Shown here: one piece after another, positions 43,419 to 52,599 of the stretch
How the letters are laid out: the number at the start of each line of letters is the position of its first letter
Numbering within the stretch: the stretch's first letter is position 1
Notes under the pieces: model-generated
The model's database searches: none
What the model saw: the letters and a program-made list of their open reading frames with translations, nothing else
What the model was told of the DNA's origin: nothing
Program-made: the position numbers and the translations under genes
Assembly: GCA_009711785.1 (NCBI GenBank)
Contig: VENA01000003.1
Coordinates: 62,001-126,000, forward strand
Origin: Bacillota bacterium
Lineage (GTDB): Bacteria > Bacillota > Clostridia > Tissierellales > MES13
DNA length: 64,000 nt
Direction of reading: 5' to 3'

Positions 43419-43577
43419 ATGGGTATTATTTCTATTATTTTTATTTTATTAATACTATTCTTTATATCCTATATAGCTAGTATTAAGAACAATAATAAGT
43501 TTTTTAGATTGATTTCTTTAATATCTTTAATAGTTTCTTTATTACTTTTAATAATCTTTATTAAAAATTTTATATAA
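43419..43577 (+). CDS. Small membrane protein (52 residues)
   Basis: A short gene with an excellent ribosome site (AAAGGAGGATTTTA before ATG). The product is nearly all hydrophobic: helix 1 at about 2-20 (GIISIIFILLILFFISYIAS), a polar turn (IKNNNKFFR) and helix 2 at about 31-48. No family recognised. Function unknown. Confidence 0.6.
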   Translation: MGIISIIFILLILFFISYIASIKNNNKFFRLISLISLIVSLLLLIIFIKNFI

Positions 43578-43648
43578 TTGAAAATCCATATTTTATCACA
43601 TTGTCCTTTATTATTACATATTCTATAACACAAATAATAAAGGAGTGA

Positions 43649-43867
43649 TTGAATGAGAAAAATCATGATGAATATAAATTAGATTCTCATTCAGAGTGCT
43701 GTCCGTATTGCCCTTATTATTACTATAGGCGTAGATATGGTTATTGTCCTAGATATCCAAGAAAAAGACCTTTAAGAGGTCCTAGGTATAATCCAGACAG
43801 AGGCCCTAGATATGGTCCTGAAAGAGCTCCTAGATATGATCCAGATTATCCTTGTCCTTATAGATAA
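43649..43867 (+). CDS. Small Cys/Tyr/Pro/Arg-rich protein, possible spore coat
   Basis: 72 residues. The first part has HSECCPYCPYYYYRRRYGYC; the second is a repeat of G-P-R-Y-x-P-[DE]-R (three to four copies, 43770-43850). Such Tyr-Cys-rich repeats are typical of spore coat or crust proteins, but no family is recognised. The TTG at 43649 with AAAGGAG (spacing short) is the start; an ATG two bases later gives only nine codons. Location next to the NHEJ operon is compatible with sporulation expression. Confidence 0.55.
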   Translation: MNEKNHDEYKLDSHSECCPYCPYYYYRRRYGYCPRYPRKRPLRGPRYNPDRGPRYGPERAPRYDPDYPCPYR

Positions 43868-43898
43868 AAAAGCAAAGGATTTTCCTTTGCTTTATTTT
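43867..43898. terminator. Bidirectional terminator
   Basis: AAAGCAAAGGA / TCCTTTGCTTT (43869-43879 with 43883-43893), between the convergent coat-like and RluA genes. Confidence 0.85.
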
Positions 43899-44782
43899 TT
43901 ATAATATTTAATTACTTTATCCATATCAGTAGGTAATTTAGCTTTAATTTTTAAATTTTGATTAGTTCTAGGTTTATTAAATGTTAATGAATAGGAATGC
44001 AAAGCCTGTCTTTTTATTAACTCACTAGACTCATTATAAAGTGTATCTCCTATTATCGGATGATTTATATAATCAAGATGAACTCTTATTTGATGAGTTC
44101 TACCAGTGATTATCTCAACTTCTAAAAGTGATAAATCTTTATAGCTTTTTAATACTTTATATTTTGTTATGGATTCTTTTCCATCCTTAGATACAATATT
44201 TTTAATTGGATTCATTTTATCTTTTCCTATTGGTTTATCTATAGTCCCTGATTTGATTTGAAAGTTTCCTTTTACTAATGCTAGATATGTTTTTTTTACA
44301 CTCTTTTTTTCAAATTGTAATGCCATTTGTTGATGTCCAAAGGGATTTTTAGCAACTACTAATAATCCTGAAGTATTCATATCTAATCTATTAACAAGCC
44401 TTACTTTTTTATTTATATTATTTTCTTTAAAATAATATGCTATACCATTAGCTAAAGTATTGTTATTATTAGATTTACTAGGGTGTACGACTATATTAGG
44501 TTCCTTATTTATAATTAAAATATCAAAATCTTCGTAAACTATATCTAATGGTATATACTTAGGTGTATACACATTTTTCTCATCTTCCATAGTTATTTTA
44601 ATAATATCTCCCTTAGAACATAGTTTTCTTTTATTAACATATTTATCATTTACCTTTATTAATTTTCTTTTATATAATTTTCTAAATAATCTACCCGAGA
44701 AATTTAAATTATTTCGTAGAATTTCTTCTAATTTTAGTTCTTTATTAACTTTATAGACTATAGTATTTTCATTTTTTTGCAT
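43892..44782 (-). CDS. RluA-family pseudouridine synthase
   Basis: 296 residues: an S4-like RNA-binding start (GRLFRKLYKRKLIKVNDKYVNKRKLCSKGD) then the catalytic domain with VRLVNRLDMNTSGLLVVAKN (catalytic Asp in RLD), and GRTHQIRVHLDYINHPIIGDTLY. Modifies uridines in rRNA or tRNA; several paralogues are usual in Firmicutes and the target cannot be told. Divergent from NAD kinase. ATG with GGAGGAAG upstream. Confidence 0.92.
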   Translation of the reverse strand: MQKNENTIVYKVNKELKLEEILRNNLNFSGRLFRKLYKRKLIKVNDKYVNKRKLCSKGDIIKITMEDEKNVYTPKYIPLDIVYEDFDILIINKEPNIVVHPSKSNNNNTLANGIAYYFKENNINKKVRLVNRLDMNTSGLLVVAKNPFGHQQMALQFEKKSVKKTYLALVKGNFQIKSGTIDKPIGKDKMNPIKNIVSKDGKESITKYKVLKSYKDLSLLEVEIITGRTHQIRVHLDYINHPIIGDTLYNESSELIKRQALHSYSLTFNKPRTNQNLKIKAKLPTDMDKVIKYYKK

Positions 44783-44913
44783 AAACTTCCTCCATTTCTA
44801 ATTTTCTTAACAAAACCATATCTATATATTATAATTTTGTATATAATAGTATTATATACTATAATAATAATTACAAACAAGATTACATAGTTACTCTTAA
44901 GGGGGCTCTTTCC

Positions 44914-45729
44914 TTGACAAATAACACAGAAAATAAAAAAATAAACATTATACATAACAATAATACTGACTCCATTGAAACCGCATCAATTCTAGAAAAA
45001 AAACTAAAAGAAGAGGGCTTTTTAGTTCCTAAAGGATATAACTATGATGCCTTTTTAAACATATGTATAGGTGGAGATGGTGCCTTTTTAAGAACAGTCC
45101 ATAATTTTAATTTTCCTAACATTCCATTTATAGGAGTTAATACTGGTCATTTAGGTTTTTTTCAGGAATTATGTCCAGATAATTTAGATGATTTTGTTAA
45201 GGCACTTTCAGATGGGAATTATGATATTAATGAAATATTTTTAGTTGAAGCACAAGTATGCACTCGTAATAGTTGTATCGAACTTATAGGATTAAACGAA
45301 ATAGTTATAAAGGGAATTAACTCAAAAACAATACACTTAAATATATGTATAGACGATACCTACCTTGAGAAATTTAGTGGTGATGGTATATTAATTTCAA
45401 CCCCTATAGGAAGTACTGCCTATAATTTTTCTTCAGGGGGAAGTTTAGTATTTCCTTCATTAGAAGTACTTCAGGTTACGCCTTTATCTCCGATAAATTC
45501 CAAAGTTTATAGATCCCTAACAACTAGTGTTATTGTTCCTAATGATATGGTTATAAAATTACATCCTGAATATAGAGATGAAAATTCAATTTTAATTGTT
45601 GTAGATGGTAAACAATATAAATATGATAATATTATTGAAATTAATTTTAAAGTTTCTACTATGAAGATAAATAAATTAACTCTAGGTCATGATAACTTTT
45701 GGAGTAATGTAAGAAATAAATTTTTATAA
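44914..45729 (+). CDS. nadK: NAD kinase
   Basis: 271 residues. Phosphorylates NAD to NADP with ATP or polyphosphate. The signature GGDGAFLRTVHNFNFPNIPFIGVNTGHLGFF, the NE of GLNEIVIKG and the loop SGDGILISTPIGSTAYNFSSGGSLV are all present. TTG start with GGGGG at 13 bases. Its terminator follows at once, so it is monocistronic. Confidence 0.94.
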   Translation: MTNNTENKKINIIHNNNTDSIETASILEKKLKEEGFLVPKGYNYDAFLNICIGGDGAFLRTVHNFNFPNIPFIGVNTGHLGFFQELCPDNLDDFVKALSDGNYDINEIFLVEAQVCTRNSCIELIGLNEIVIKGINSKTIHLNICIDDTYLEKFSGDGILISTPIGSTAYNFSSGGSLVFPSLEVLQVTPLSPINSKVYRSLTTSVIVPNDMVIKLHPEYRDENSILIVVDGKQYKYDNIIEINFKVSTMKINKLTLGHDNFWSNVRNKFL

Positions 45730-45730
45730 T

Positions 45731-45756
45731 TAAACCCCAGTGTACACTGGGGTTTA
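45731..45756. terminator. Bidirectional terminator
   Basis: TAAACCCCAGTGT / ACACTGGGGTTTA, a perfect 13-bp palindrome between convergent genes. Confidence 0.8.
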
Positions 45757-45757
45757 A

Positions 45758-46321
45758 TTATATTTTATATTCAAGTATCAAATATTTATCCTCTTTTTTC
45801 TCAGTAACAATTAAAAAATTAGTAAAATTATTTTCACATAAATTTTCTAAATCAAAATAATCAACATTATCATTAACTTCATAAATATTTACATCTACTG
45901 ATAACCAACCTGATGATAATAAACTATCTACTGAATCCTTATTAAGTAATTCTTCAGGTACTGAGCCAAAAATATTACCATTTTCAACGCAGTTAGAATT
46001 CCAAAATTTATTATGCAAATCCAAGGTATTTGCTCTTTTTAACTCATCTGTACGTTGCATTGAAAAAGTCTCTAAATAATTTCCTTCATAATAATCCTTT
46101 TTAGTAACTGGTTTATATAAAAAGGGTACTGTAGTTAAATAAGAAATTTCTTCAAAATTGTCATTCTTAATTTCTTTATTATCATTTACTTCATTATTTA
46201 TACTAGAGGAAATATCAATGATTCTTTGCACTATTTCGTTGATTTTTTCCTTATTATATATATTTACATAAGATTCTAAGTCACTTACTGCTTTTTTCAA
46301 TTCATATATTTCTTCTCTCAT
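45758..46321 (-). CDS. Protein of unknown function
   Basis: 187 residues, soluble and acidic. The first 45 residues form a coiled coil (REEIYELKKAVSDLESYVNI...); the rest is mixed with many Asn, Asp and Tyr residues and no motif I recognise. Strong ribosome site (AAGGGAG) and a shared terminator show it is a real gene. No functional clue from neighbours. Confidence 0.65.
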   Translation of the reverse strand: MREEIYELKKAVSDLESYVNIYNKEKINEIVQRIIDISSSINNEVNDNKEIKNDNFEEISYLTTVPFLYKPVTKKDYYEGNYLETFSMQRTDELKRANTLDLHNKFWNSNCVENGNIFGSVPEELLNKDSVDSLLSSGWLSVDVNIYEVNDNVDYFDLENLCENNFTNFLIVTEKKEDKYLILEYKI

Positions 46322-46433
46322 AATATCTCCCTTCTTGTTAATCCTTACCTATGTAGATTAGATATATATTATAACATTATTAAAATAATCCTCCAAATAC
46401 TTATTTTATCTTGAATTGTAATTTTATGCAATA

Positions 46434-46463
46434 ATAAAAGATTCCCAAATTGGGAATCTTTAT
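46434..46463 (-). terminator. Terminator of pepF
   Basis: AAAGATTCCCAA / TTGGGAATCTTT, a 12-bp stem overlapping the stop codon region. Confidence 0.75.
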
Positions 46464-48259
46464 TCTTTTATTGTTCTTTCCATTTCATCAACTAAATCTC
46501 TAAATAACTTTAATGCATTATTTACAGGTTTTACAGTAGTCATATCCACACCTGCTTTTTTTAGTATATTTATTGGATAATCATGACTACCTCCCTTTAA
46601 AAAGTTAATATATCTATCTACATTATCCTTATCTTTTAGTATCATCTGAGATAAACTAACAGCTGCTGAAAAGCCTGTGGCATATTGATATACATAATAA
46701 TTATAGTAAAAATGGGGTATTCTAGCCCATTCTATGGCTATTTCATCATCTATTACTATATCAGTACCATAATATTTTTCATTTAAGCTTTTATATATTT
46801 CACACAAACCATCTGCTGTTAAGGAACCTCCACTTTCAACTTTCTCGTGTATTATTTTTTCAAACTCTGCAAACATGGTCTGTCTATAAACTGTCCCTCT
46901 AAACTGTTCTAGATAATGATTTAGAAGATATAATTTTTCCCTTTTATTTTTTGCATTATTTAACATATAATCCATTAAAATTGCTTCATTTGCTGTAGAT
47001 GCTACTTCCGCTAGGAAAATACTATAATCTCCATATACATAGGGTTGATTCTTTTTAGTATAGTAACTATGAATAGAATGACCCATTTCGTGTGCTAGAG
47101 TAAACATATTATCTAAAGTATCTTGATAATTTAAAAGTATAAAAGGCTTTGAATCATAAGTTCCTGAAGAATAAGCTCCACTTGTCTTTCCTTCATTTTC
47201 ATATACATCTATCCATCGGGAATTAAAACCTTCTTTAACCTTTTTTATATAATCATCGCCTAAGGGTTTAAGTGCCTTTATAACTGTATCCTTAGCTTCA
47301 TCATAGGATATCTTCATATCAACATCTTTAACCATGGGAGTATATAAGTCATACATATGTAATTTTTCTAATCCTAATATTTCTTTTCTAAGTTTTACAT
47401 ACTTATGCATAGCATCTAAATTATTATGGACTGCTTCTATTAGATTATCATATACATCAGTTGGAATTTTATTTTCATCTAAAGCTGCCTCTAAACTTGA
47501 CTTGTATTTTCTCACCTTAGAGTAAAATACATCTTTTTTAACGTTAGAAGCAAGGGTCGATGCTAATGTGTTTTTATATTTATTATAGGTATCATACATT
47601 CCCTTAAATGCATCTTTTCTTACCTGTCTATTTTTACTTTCCATAAGCGGTATAAACTTACCATGGGTAATTTCTACTTTTTCTCCCTTTTCATTATTAA
47701 TTACAGGGAATTTGATATCAGCATTATTTAACATAGTAAAAATATCCTCTGGACCATTGGCTAATTCCCCTACTTGTGCTATAATTGCTTCTTCACTTTG
47801 AGTGAGAATATGTTCTTTCTTTCTAATAATCTGATTTAAAAAATGTTTATATATCTTTAATCCTTCAACACTTTCTATATAATATTTTAACTTTTCTTCA
47901 TCTATTGATAATATCTCTGGTTCAATAAAAGAAGTACTTTCTTTAACTTTAACAATCAAGCTAGAAGCTCTATCTGCTAAAGCTTGATATTTTTCTATAT
48001 TATTATTTTCATCTTTTCTCATCCTTGCATATGTATATACATTTTCAGCTATTCTAGAAATTTTAAACGCTAAATCAAGGACCTTTTTTAATGTCTTTCC
48101 ACTTTCTGATATATTACCTTTATATTCTTGTATTTCCTTTGATAACTTTCTAACTTTATTAAAATCCTCTTCCCAAAGAGTTTCATTTTGATAAAGTGAT
48201 TCTAAATCCCATTTATATTCCTTTTTAATATTTTCCCTCATATTCTGTTTTTCCCCCAA
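46460..48259 (-). CDS. pepF: Oligoendopeptidase F (M3 family)
   Basis: 599-residue cytosolic zinc peptidase cleaving peptides of moderate length. The zinc motif LAHEMGHSIHSYY is present with the third ligand in LAEVASTANEAILMDYML, and the C-terminal substrate site WARIPHFYYNYYVYQYATGFSAAVSL is typical. TTG start after AAGGGAG. Monocistronic. Confidence 0.95.
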   Translation of the reverse strand: MGEKQNMRENIKKEYKWDLESLYQNETLWEEDFNKVRKLSKEIQEYKGNISESGKTLKKVLDLAFKISRIAENVYTYARMRKDENNNIEKYQALADRASSLIVKVKESTSFIEPEILSIDEEKLKYYIESVEGLKIYKHFLNQIIRKKEHILTQSEEAIIAQVGELANGPEDIFTMLNNADIKFPVINNEKGEKVEITHGKFIPLMESKNRQVRKDAFKGMYDTYNKYKNTLASTLASNVKKDVFYSKVRKYKSSLEAALDENKIPTDVYDNLIEAVHNNLDAMHKYVKLRKEILGLEKLHMYDLYTPMVKDVDMKISYDEAKDTVIKALKPLGDDYIKKVKEGFNSRWIDVYENEGKTSGAYSSGTYDSKPFILLNYQDTLDNMFTLAHEMGHSIHSYYTKKNQPYVYGDYSIFLAEVASTANEAILMDYMLNNAKNKREKLYLLNHYLEQFRGTVYRQTMFAEFEKIIHEKVESGGSLTADGLCEIYKSLNEKYYGTDIVIDDEIAIEWARIPHFYYNYYVYQYATGFSAAVSLSQMILKDKDNVDRYINFLKGGSHDYPINILKKAGVDMTTVKPVNNALKLFRDLVDEMERTIKE

Positions 48260-48341
48260 TAGTAACTCTCCCTTCTAATTAAATTAATATTTTTTTATCA
48301 TTAATATTATTTTAAACTATTTTAATGATTTTTTCTACCCT

Positions 48342-49037
48342 TTAACTTTTTATATCTGAAAAAAACATCAAAAGACAACCTGCAGTGGTCCTTTGAGCTA
48401 ATGGTAAAGCACATAGGGTTATTTTATAGAATCTTTTATTATTACTTTCAATATCTCTAAAATGCTTATATATCTTTAATGAAATTTTTGAATTAAATTC
48501 AATGTATTTTTTTAAATCACTAAATATAATAGGTCTTTCTAAACTTCTAAATTCCTTTACCCTTTTATAAGTAAGCTTCACAAAGTTTTCATATTGTCTA
48601 TGACTATCTAATAATCTAATATTAACATGTTGAGGTATAGTCAAATCTTGAATTATATGAACTGATGCACCTAAATAAAACATAGCTTTTTTCTTATCTT
48701 TATTCCAGTTATATAACGCTTTTTTATAGTATTTTAAAGCTAATCCTAAGGCATGATTATGTCCATATAAGCCTTTTTTCTTTATAGGATTGTAAAAATG
48801 TCCAATACTTTTAAAATCTTGATCTGCCCATACTACGCCTTCATTAATATCTTCTAGGTATTTGTTTAAAATATTAAATTCTTCATCATAATTATATTTA
48901 TTTATTATTTTTAAACTTTGATAATTAATAAAACGATGTACTTTACATTCTGTTTTTATTATCTTCTTTTTAAAAGGATTTATAACCCATAATAAGGACC
49001 TGAAAGTTTTTCCATAGTATTTCTCTAATTTTAGCAT
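48342..49037 (-). CDS. Zinc-dependent phospholipase C / S1-P1 nuclease-fold protein, no signal peptide
   Basis: 231 residues matching the zinc phospholipase C domain: HRFINYQSLKII, WADQDFKSIGHFYNP, and the strong block FYLGASVHIIQDLTIPQHVNI, with zinc-binding histidines and Asp. Secreted toxins of this family need an N-terminal signal and the Trp1 zinc ligand; both are absent, so the protein seems cytoplasmic and may have a housekeeping role. Activity is uncertain. Confidence 0.75.
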   Translation of the reverse strand: MLKLEKYYGKTFRSLLWVINPFKKKIIKTECKVHRFINYQSLKIINKYNYDEEFNILNKYLEDINEGVVWADQDFKSIGHFYNPIKKKGLYGHNHALGLALKYYKKALYNWNKDKKKAMFYLGASVHIIQDLTIPQHVNIRLLDSHRQYENFVKLTYKRVKEFRSLERPIIFSDLKKYIEFNSKISLKIYKHFRDIESNNKRFYKITLCALPLAQRTTAGCLLMFFSDIKS

Positions 49038-49091
49038 ATTTTTACCCTCACTTTTCCATTCCTTATTATTATAATACCCTTTTTATATAAA

Positions 49092-49125
49092 AATAAAGAA
49101 GGAATGAAAAATCATCCCTTCTTTA
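49092..49125 (-). terminator. Terminator of the serine operon
   Basis: AAAGAAGGAATGA pairs with TCATCCCTTCTTT (one wobble); A/T flanks. Confidence 0.75.
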
Positions 49126-49128
49126 ATG

Positions 49129-50379
49129 CTAATCTGATAATCTATGAACAAATAATCCACTTCTTAATTTTGGTTCAAACCAAGTAGACTTTGGCGGCAT
49201 TACCTTTCCTGCATCTGCAACTTTAATTAAATCTTCAATAGCTGTAGGATACATTGAAAAAGCAACCTTCATTCCATCATTAACTCTTTTTTCTAATTCT
49301 TTAAGACCTCTTATTCCACCAACAAAATCAATTCTATCATTTGTTCTTGGATTTTCTATACCTAGTATAGGATCTAATAAGTTATTCTGTAATATAGCAG
49401 CATCAAGACTATTTACAGGATCTTCTTTATCAAAAGTACCTTCTTTACTAGTTAATTCATACCATTTATTATCTAAAAACATTCCAAACTTATGTTTAGC
49501 TTCTGGTCTATATTGACCTTCACCATCATATTCTTTTACTTCAAATTTTTCTTTTACTTTATTCATAAATTCAGTCTCACTATTACCATTTAAATCTTCA
49601 ACTACTCTATTATAATCCATAATAAATAAATCTTCATCAGGGAATATTACAGATAGAAAATAGTTAAATTCTTCTTCTCCGGTATAATCTGGATTCTCTT
49701 TACGTCTTTTTAATCCTACCTTAACAGATGAAGCTGATCTATGGTGTCCATCTGCGATGTATAGATAATCTATACCATCAAATATTTCACTAACTCTATT
49801 TACTGTTTCATCATCACATATATCCCAAACTATATGTGTTATTCCATCTTCTGATGTGAAATTATATAGAGGTTTATGGAATTTAATCCAATTATGGATT
49901 ATATTATTAACTTCATCATTTTTTCTATAAGTTAAAAAGATTGGTGCTGTATTTGCATCACAGTAATCAAAGTTATTAATTCTATCTTGTTCCTTTGCAG
50001 GTCTTGTAAACTCATGTTTTTTAATTATATCATTCATATAATCATCTATAGAAGTACATCCTACTAAACCTGTTTGTACTCTTCCATCCATAATTTGTCT
50101 ATATATATATAACTTAGGTTTATCTTCTTTAACTAAAGTACCTTCTTTAATGAATTCATCTAAATTATTTCTTGCTTTATTATATACAACCTCATCGTAC
50201 TGACTTATAGAATCATCTATATCTATCTCAGCCCTTACAACGTGTAGAAACGACTTTTTATTTCCTTCAGCCATTTTTTTTGCTTCTTCTCTATTCATTA
50301 CATCATATGGTAATGACGCTACATCTTCAACTAATTCTTTCTTTGGTCTTATAGCTTTAAAAGGTCTAACAACAGACAT
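49129..50379 (-). CDS. DUF1015 protein in the serine operon
   Basis: About 416 residues of the DUF1015 family (FKAIRPKKELVEDVASLPYDVMN; the block YIADGHHRSASSVKVG around residue 207; PEAKHKFGMFLD-type C-terminal). The gene overlaps the end of serA by 14 bp and follows serC-serA, an arrangement common in clostridia. The DGHHR motif resembles that in ParB/sulfiredoxin-fold proteins, a fold that includes the serine kinases SerK and SbnI, so a role in serine or phosphoserine handling is plausible. No direct function is known to me. Start at 50377-50379 follows AGGAGG. Confidence 0.85.
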   Translation of the reverse strand: MSVVRPFKAIRPKKELVEDVASLPYDVMNREEAKKMAEGNKKSFLHVVRAEIDIDDSISQYDEVVYNKARNNLDEFIKEGTLVKEDKPKLYIYRQIMDGRVQTGLVGCTSIDDYMNDIIKKHEFTRPAKEQDRINNFDYCDANTAPIFLTYRKNDEVNNIIHNWIKFHKPLYNFTSEDGITHIVWDICDDETVNRVSEIFDGIDYLYIADGHHRSASSVKVGLKRRKENPDYTGEEEFNYFLSVIFPDEDLFIMDYNRVVEDLNGNSETEFMNKVKEKFEVKEYDGEGQYRPEAKHKFGMFLDNKWYELTSKEGTFDKEDPVNSLDAAILQNNLLDPILGIENPRTNDRIDFVGGIRGLKELEKRVNDGMKVAFSMYPTAIEDLIKVADAGKVMPPKSTWFEPKLRSGLFVHRLSD

Positions 50380-51301
50380 CTGCAGTCCTCCTATCAAGAT
50401 TTTTCTTTATTTTTTCTATAACTTCTTTTCCTATTCTTGCTTGCGCTTCCTTAGTTGAAGCTCCTATATGGGGAGTTAATGAAACTCTTTCATGGGTATA
50501 TAACTCTTTATTTTCAGTAGGCTCTTTTTCAAAAACGTCAACTGCAGCTGCAGCTACCTTTCCTGAATCTAATGCCTTTAATAAAGCTTTTTCATCTACT
50601 ACTCCACCTCTTGCTAGATTAACAAGATAAACTCCATCTTTCATCATATTAAATTCATTTTCTCCAATAAGAGCTCCCTTTTCTTTATTAAATGGTACAT
50701 GTAGAGAAATAAAATCTGATTTTTTCAATAATTCTTCCATAGATACATAAGAATATTCATCATATCCATCTTTAGCACCTGATCTATTTGTATAAATTAT
50801 TTTCATTCCTAAAGCACTAGCTCTTTTTGCAGTCTCTTTTGATATTCTTCCAAATCCAACTAAACCAAGTGTCTTTCCTGATAATTCAATACCTTTATAT
50901 TGTTTTTTATTCCACTCACCATTTCTCATAGTAACATTAGCTATATATATATTTCTTGCTAATGAAAACATATGTCCAATAGCTAATTCAGCAACAGCCA
51001 AACTACTAGCTTTAGGTGTATTTGAAACGATTATTCCGTTATCTTCTGCATAGGAAACATCTATATTATCAAGCCCAACACCTGCTCTTACTATTAATTT
51101 TAAAGTGTCAGTTTCCTTAGCAGCATCTATAATTTCTTTTCTAATTTTAGTTGCAGAACGAACAACTAAAGCATCAAAGTTTTTTACCTGTTCTTTTAAA
51201 TCCTCAACTTCAAAATGTTTTTCTACAACTTCGTGTCCTAAATTTTTTAACTCTTTAACAGCTTCTTGATCCATTCCATCGGTTACTAATATTCTAGCCA
51301 T
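50366..51301 (-). CDS. serA: D-3-phosphoglycerate dehydrogenase, short form
   Basis: 311 residues. Oxidises 3-phosphoglycerate at the start of serine synthesis. The NAD-binding motif is GLVGFGRI, the catalytic residues are in LVRAGVGLDNID, ARGGVVDEKALL and LTPHIGAST. The enzyme ends there, with no C-terminal ACT or ASB domain, so it is the short form not expected to be feedback-inhibited through an ACT domain. Middle gene of the operon serC - serA - DUF1015. Confidence 0.92.
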   Translation of the reverse strand: MARILVTDGMDQEAVKELKNLGHEVVEKHFEVEDLKEQVKNFDALVVRSATKIRKEIIDAAKETDTLKLIVRAGVGLDNIDVSYAEDNGIIVSNTPKASSLAVAELAIGHMFSLARNIYIANVTMRNGEWNKKQYKGIELSGKTLGLVGFGRISKETAKRASALGMKIIYTNRSGAKDGYDEYSYVSMEELLKKSDFISLHVPFNKEKGALIGENEFNMMKDGVYLVNLARGGVVDEKALLKALDSGKVAAAAVDVFEKEPTENKELYTHERVSLTPHIGASTKEAQARIGKEVIEKIKKNLDRRTADVCC

Positions 51302-51324
51302 TATAAGCCCCCCCCTTAGATTCT

Positions 51325-52395
51325 TTATAAACCTAAAATGTCTTCTATATTTCTAAGTAATTCTTTTATTTCTGGTAATGTTGTATCAGCCATATGGGCT
51401 ATTCTAAATGCTTTGCCTTTAAGTTTTCCATATCCATTAGAAATCATAAAGCCTCTCATGCCTAATTTTCTATTTAATTCCTTTATATCTATATCTTTAG
51501 TATTTTTTATATTCGTTAATGTATTAGATGCATAGTCTTCATCTGCAATTAATTCAAAATGCTCTTTAGCCCACGCTCTAACATAATCAGCCATCTCTTG
51601 ATGTCTTTCAAAACGATTTTCTAAACCTTCTTCTAATATCTTATCTAATTGATAATCAAGAGCATACATATGAGGAATAGAAGGTGTTGAAGGATATTGA
51701 TGATCCTTCTTTTCTATGTATTCATAAAGTCTTAATAGATCTAGATAAAATCCTCTATTTTCAACTTCTTTAGCTGCTTCAATAGCCTTTTTAGAAATTG
51801 TACAAATCGCAAGTCCAGGAGGTAGTCCTAATGCTTTCTGTGTAGAGGTAATACAAATATCTACACCCCACTTATCTACTTCTATTTTAGCCCCTGCAGC
51901 TGAACTTACAGTATCTAAACAAAATACTACATCTGGATATTTTTTTACTACTTCACCAATCTCATCAACTGGATTCATAATTCCTGTTGATGTTTCATTG
52001 TGAGTTACTGTGATAAGGTCATATTCACCTGTTTTTAAAACTTCATCAACTTGTTTAGCAGTTGTAGGTTTACCCCATTCAACTTCAAAAAGGTCTGCAT
52101 CTACACCATTGGCAACTGCCATTTGATGCCATCTCTTTCCAAAGTTTCCAACAGCAAATACTGCAGCCTTTTTCCTAGTACAAGAACGTATCGCCGCTTC
52201 CATTAATCCAGTACCTGAGGATGTTGATAATAACACTTGATTTTCAGTATAAAAAAGCTTCATTACCTTTTCGCTGATATCTCTTTGTAGTTTAGATGCT
52301 TCCTTTGTTCTGTGTCCAATCATTGGAGTAGCCATCTTTTGTAATACATCTTCCTTAACCTCTACAGGTCCAGGTATAAACAATTTCTTATGCAT
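51325..52395 (-). CDS. Class V aminotransferase, phosphoserine transaminase type (SerC-like)
   Basis: 356 residues of the alanine-glyoxylate aminotransferase/SerC-like class V group: opening KLFIPGPVEVKEDVLQKMATPMIGHR, PLP lysine in ITSTQKALGLPPG, and HNETSTGIMNPVDEIG. Such proteins act as phosphoserine aminotransferase in archaea and clostridia; operon placement before serA supports that here. Upstream, a hairpin in the leader (52430-52465) could be an attenuator. ATG with AAGGGAGG upstream. Confidence 0.88.
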   Translation of the reverse strand: MHKKLFIPGPVEVKEDVLQKMATPMIGHRTKEASKLQRDISEKVMKLFYTENQVLLSTSSGTGLMEAAIRSCTRKKAAVFAVGNFGKRWHQMAVANGVDADLFEVEWGKPTTAKQVDEVLKTGEYDLITVTHNETSTGIMNPVDEIGEVVKKYPDVVFCLDTVSSAAGAKIEVDKWGVDICITSTQKALGLPPGLAICTISKKAIEAAKEVENRGFYLDLLRLYEYIEKKDHQYPSTPSIPHMYALDYQLDKILEEGLENRFERHQEMADYVRAWAKEHFELIADEDYASNTLTNIKNTKDIDIKELNRKLGMRGFMISNGYGKLKGKAFRIAHMADTTLPEIKELLRNIEDILGL

Positions 52396-52565
52396 TTTAT
52401 AGCCTCCCTTATTTAATCTAAATATATTTATTTAAAAACCTTTATTAGAATTAATTGCAAAGGTTTTCTCCATATTTAAGAATATCATATAAGTATAATT
52501 TTCTACAAGTGACAAACGACAAATTTACATTTAATTAATATTTGATTAAACCAACTCTACATTTT

Positions 52566-52599
52566 TCCAAAAAAATAAACCGCTTAAGCGGCTTATTTA
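52566..52599 (-). terminator. Terminator of the gerQ-like gene
   Basis: AAATAAACCGCTT / AAGCGGCTTATTT (one wobble), left-hand A run. Confidence 0.75.
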
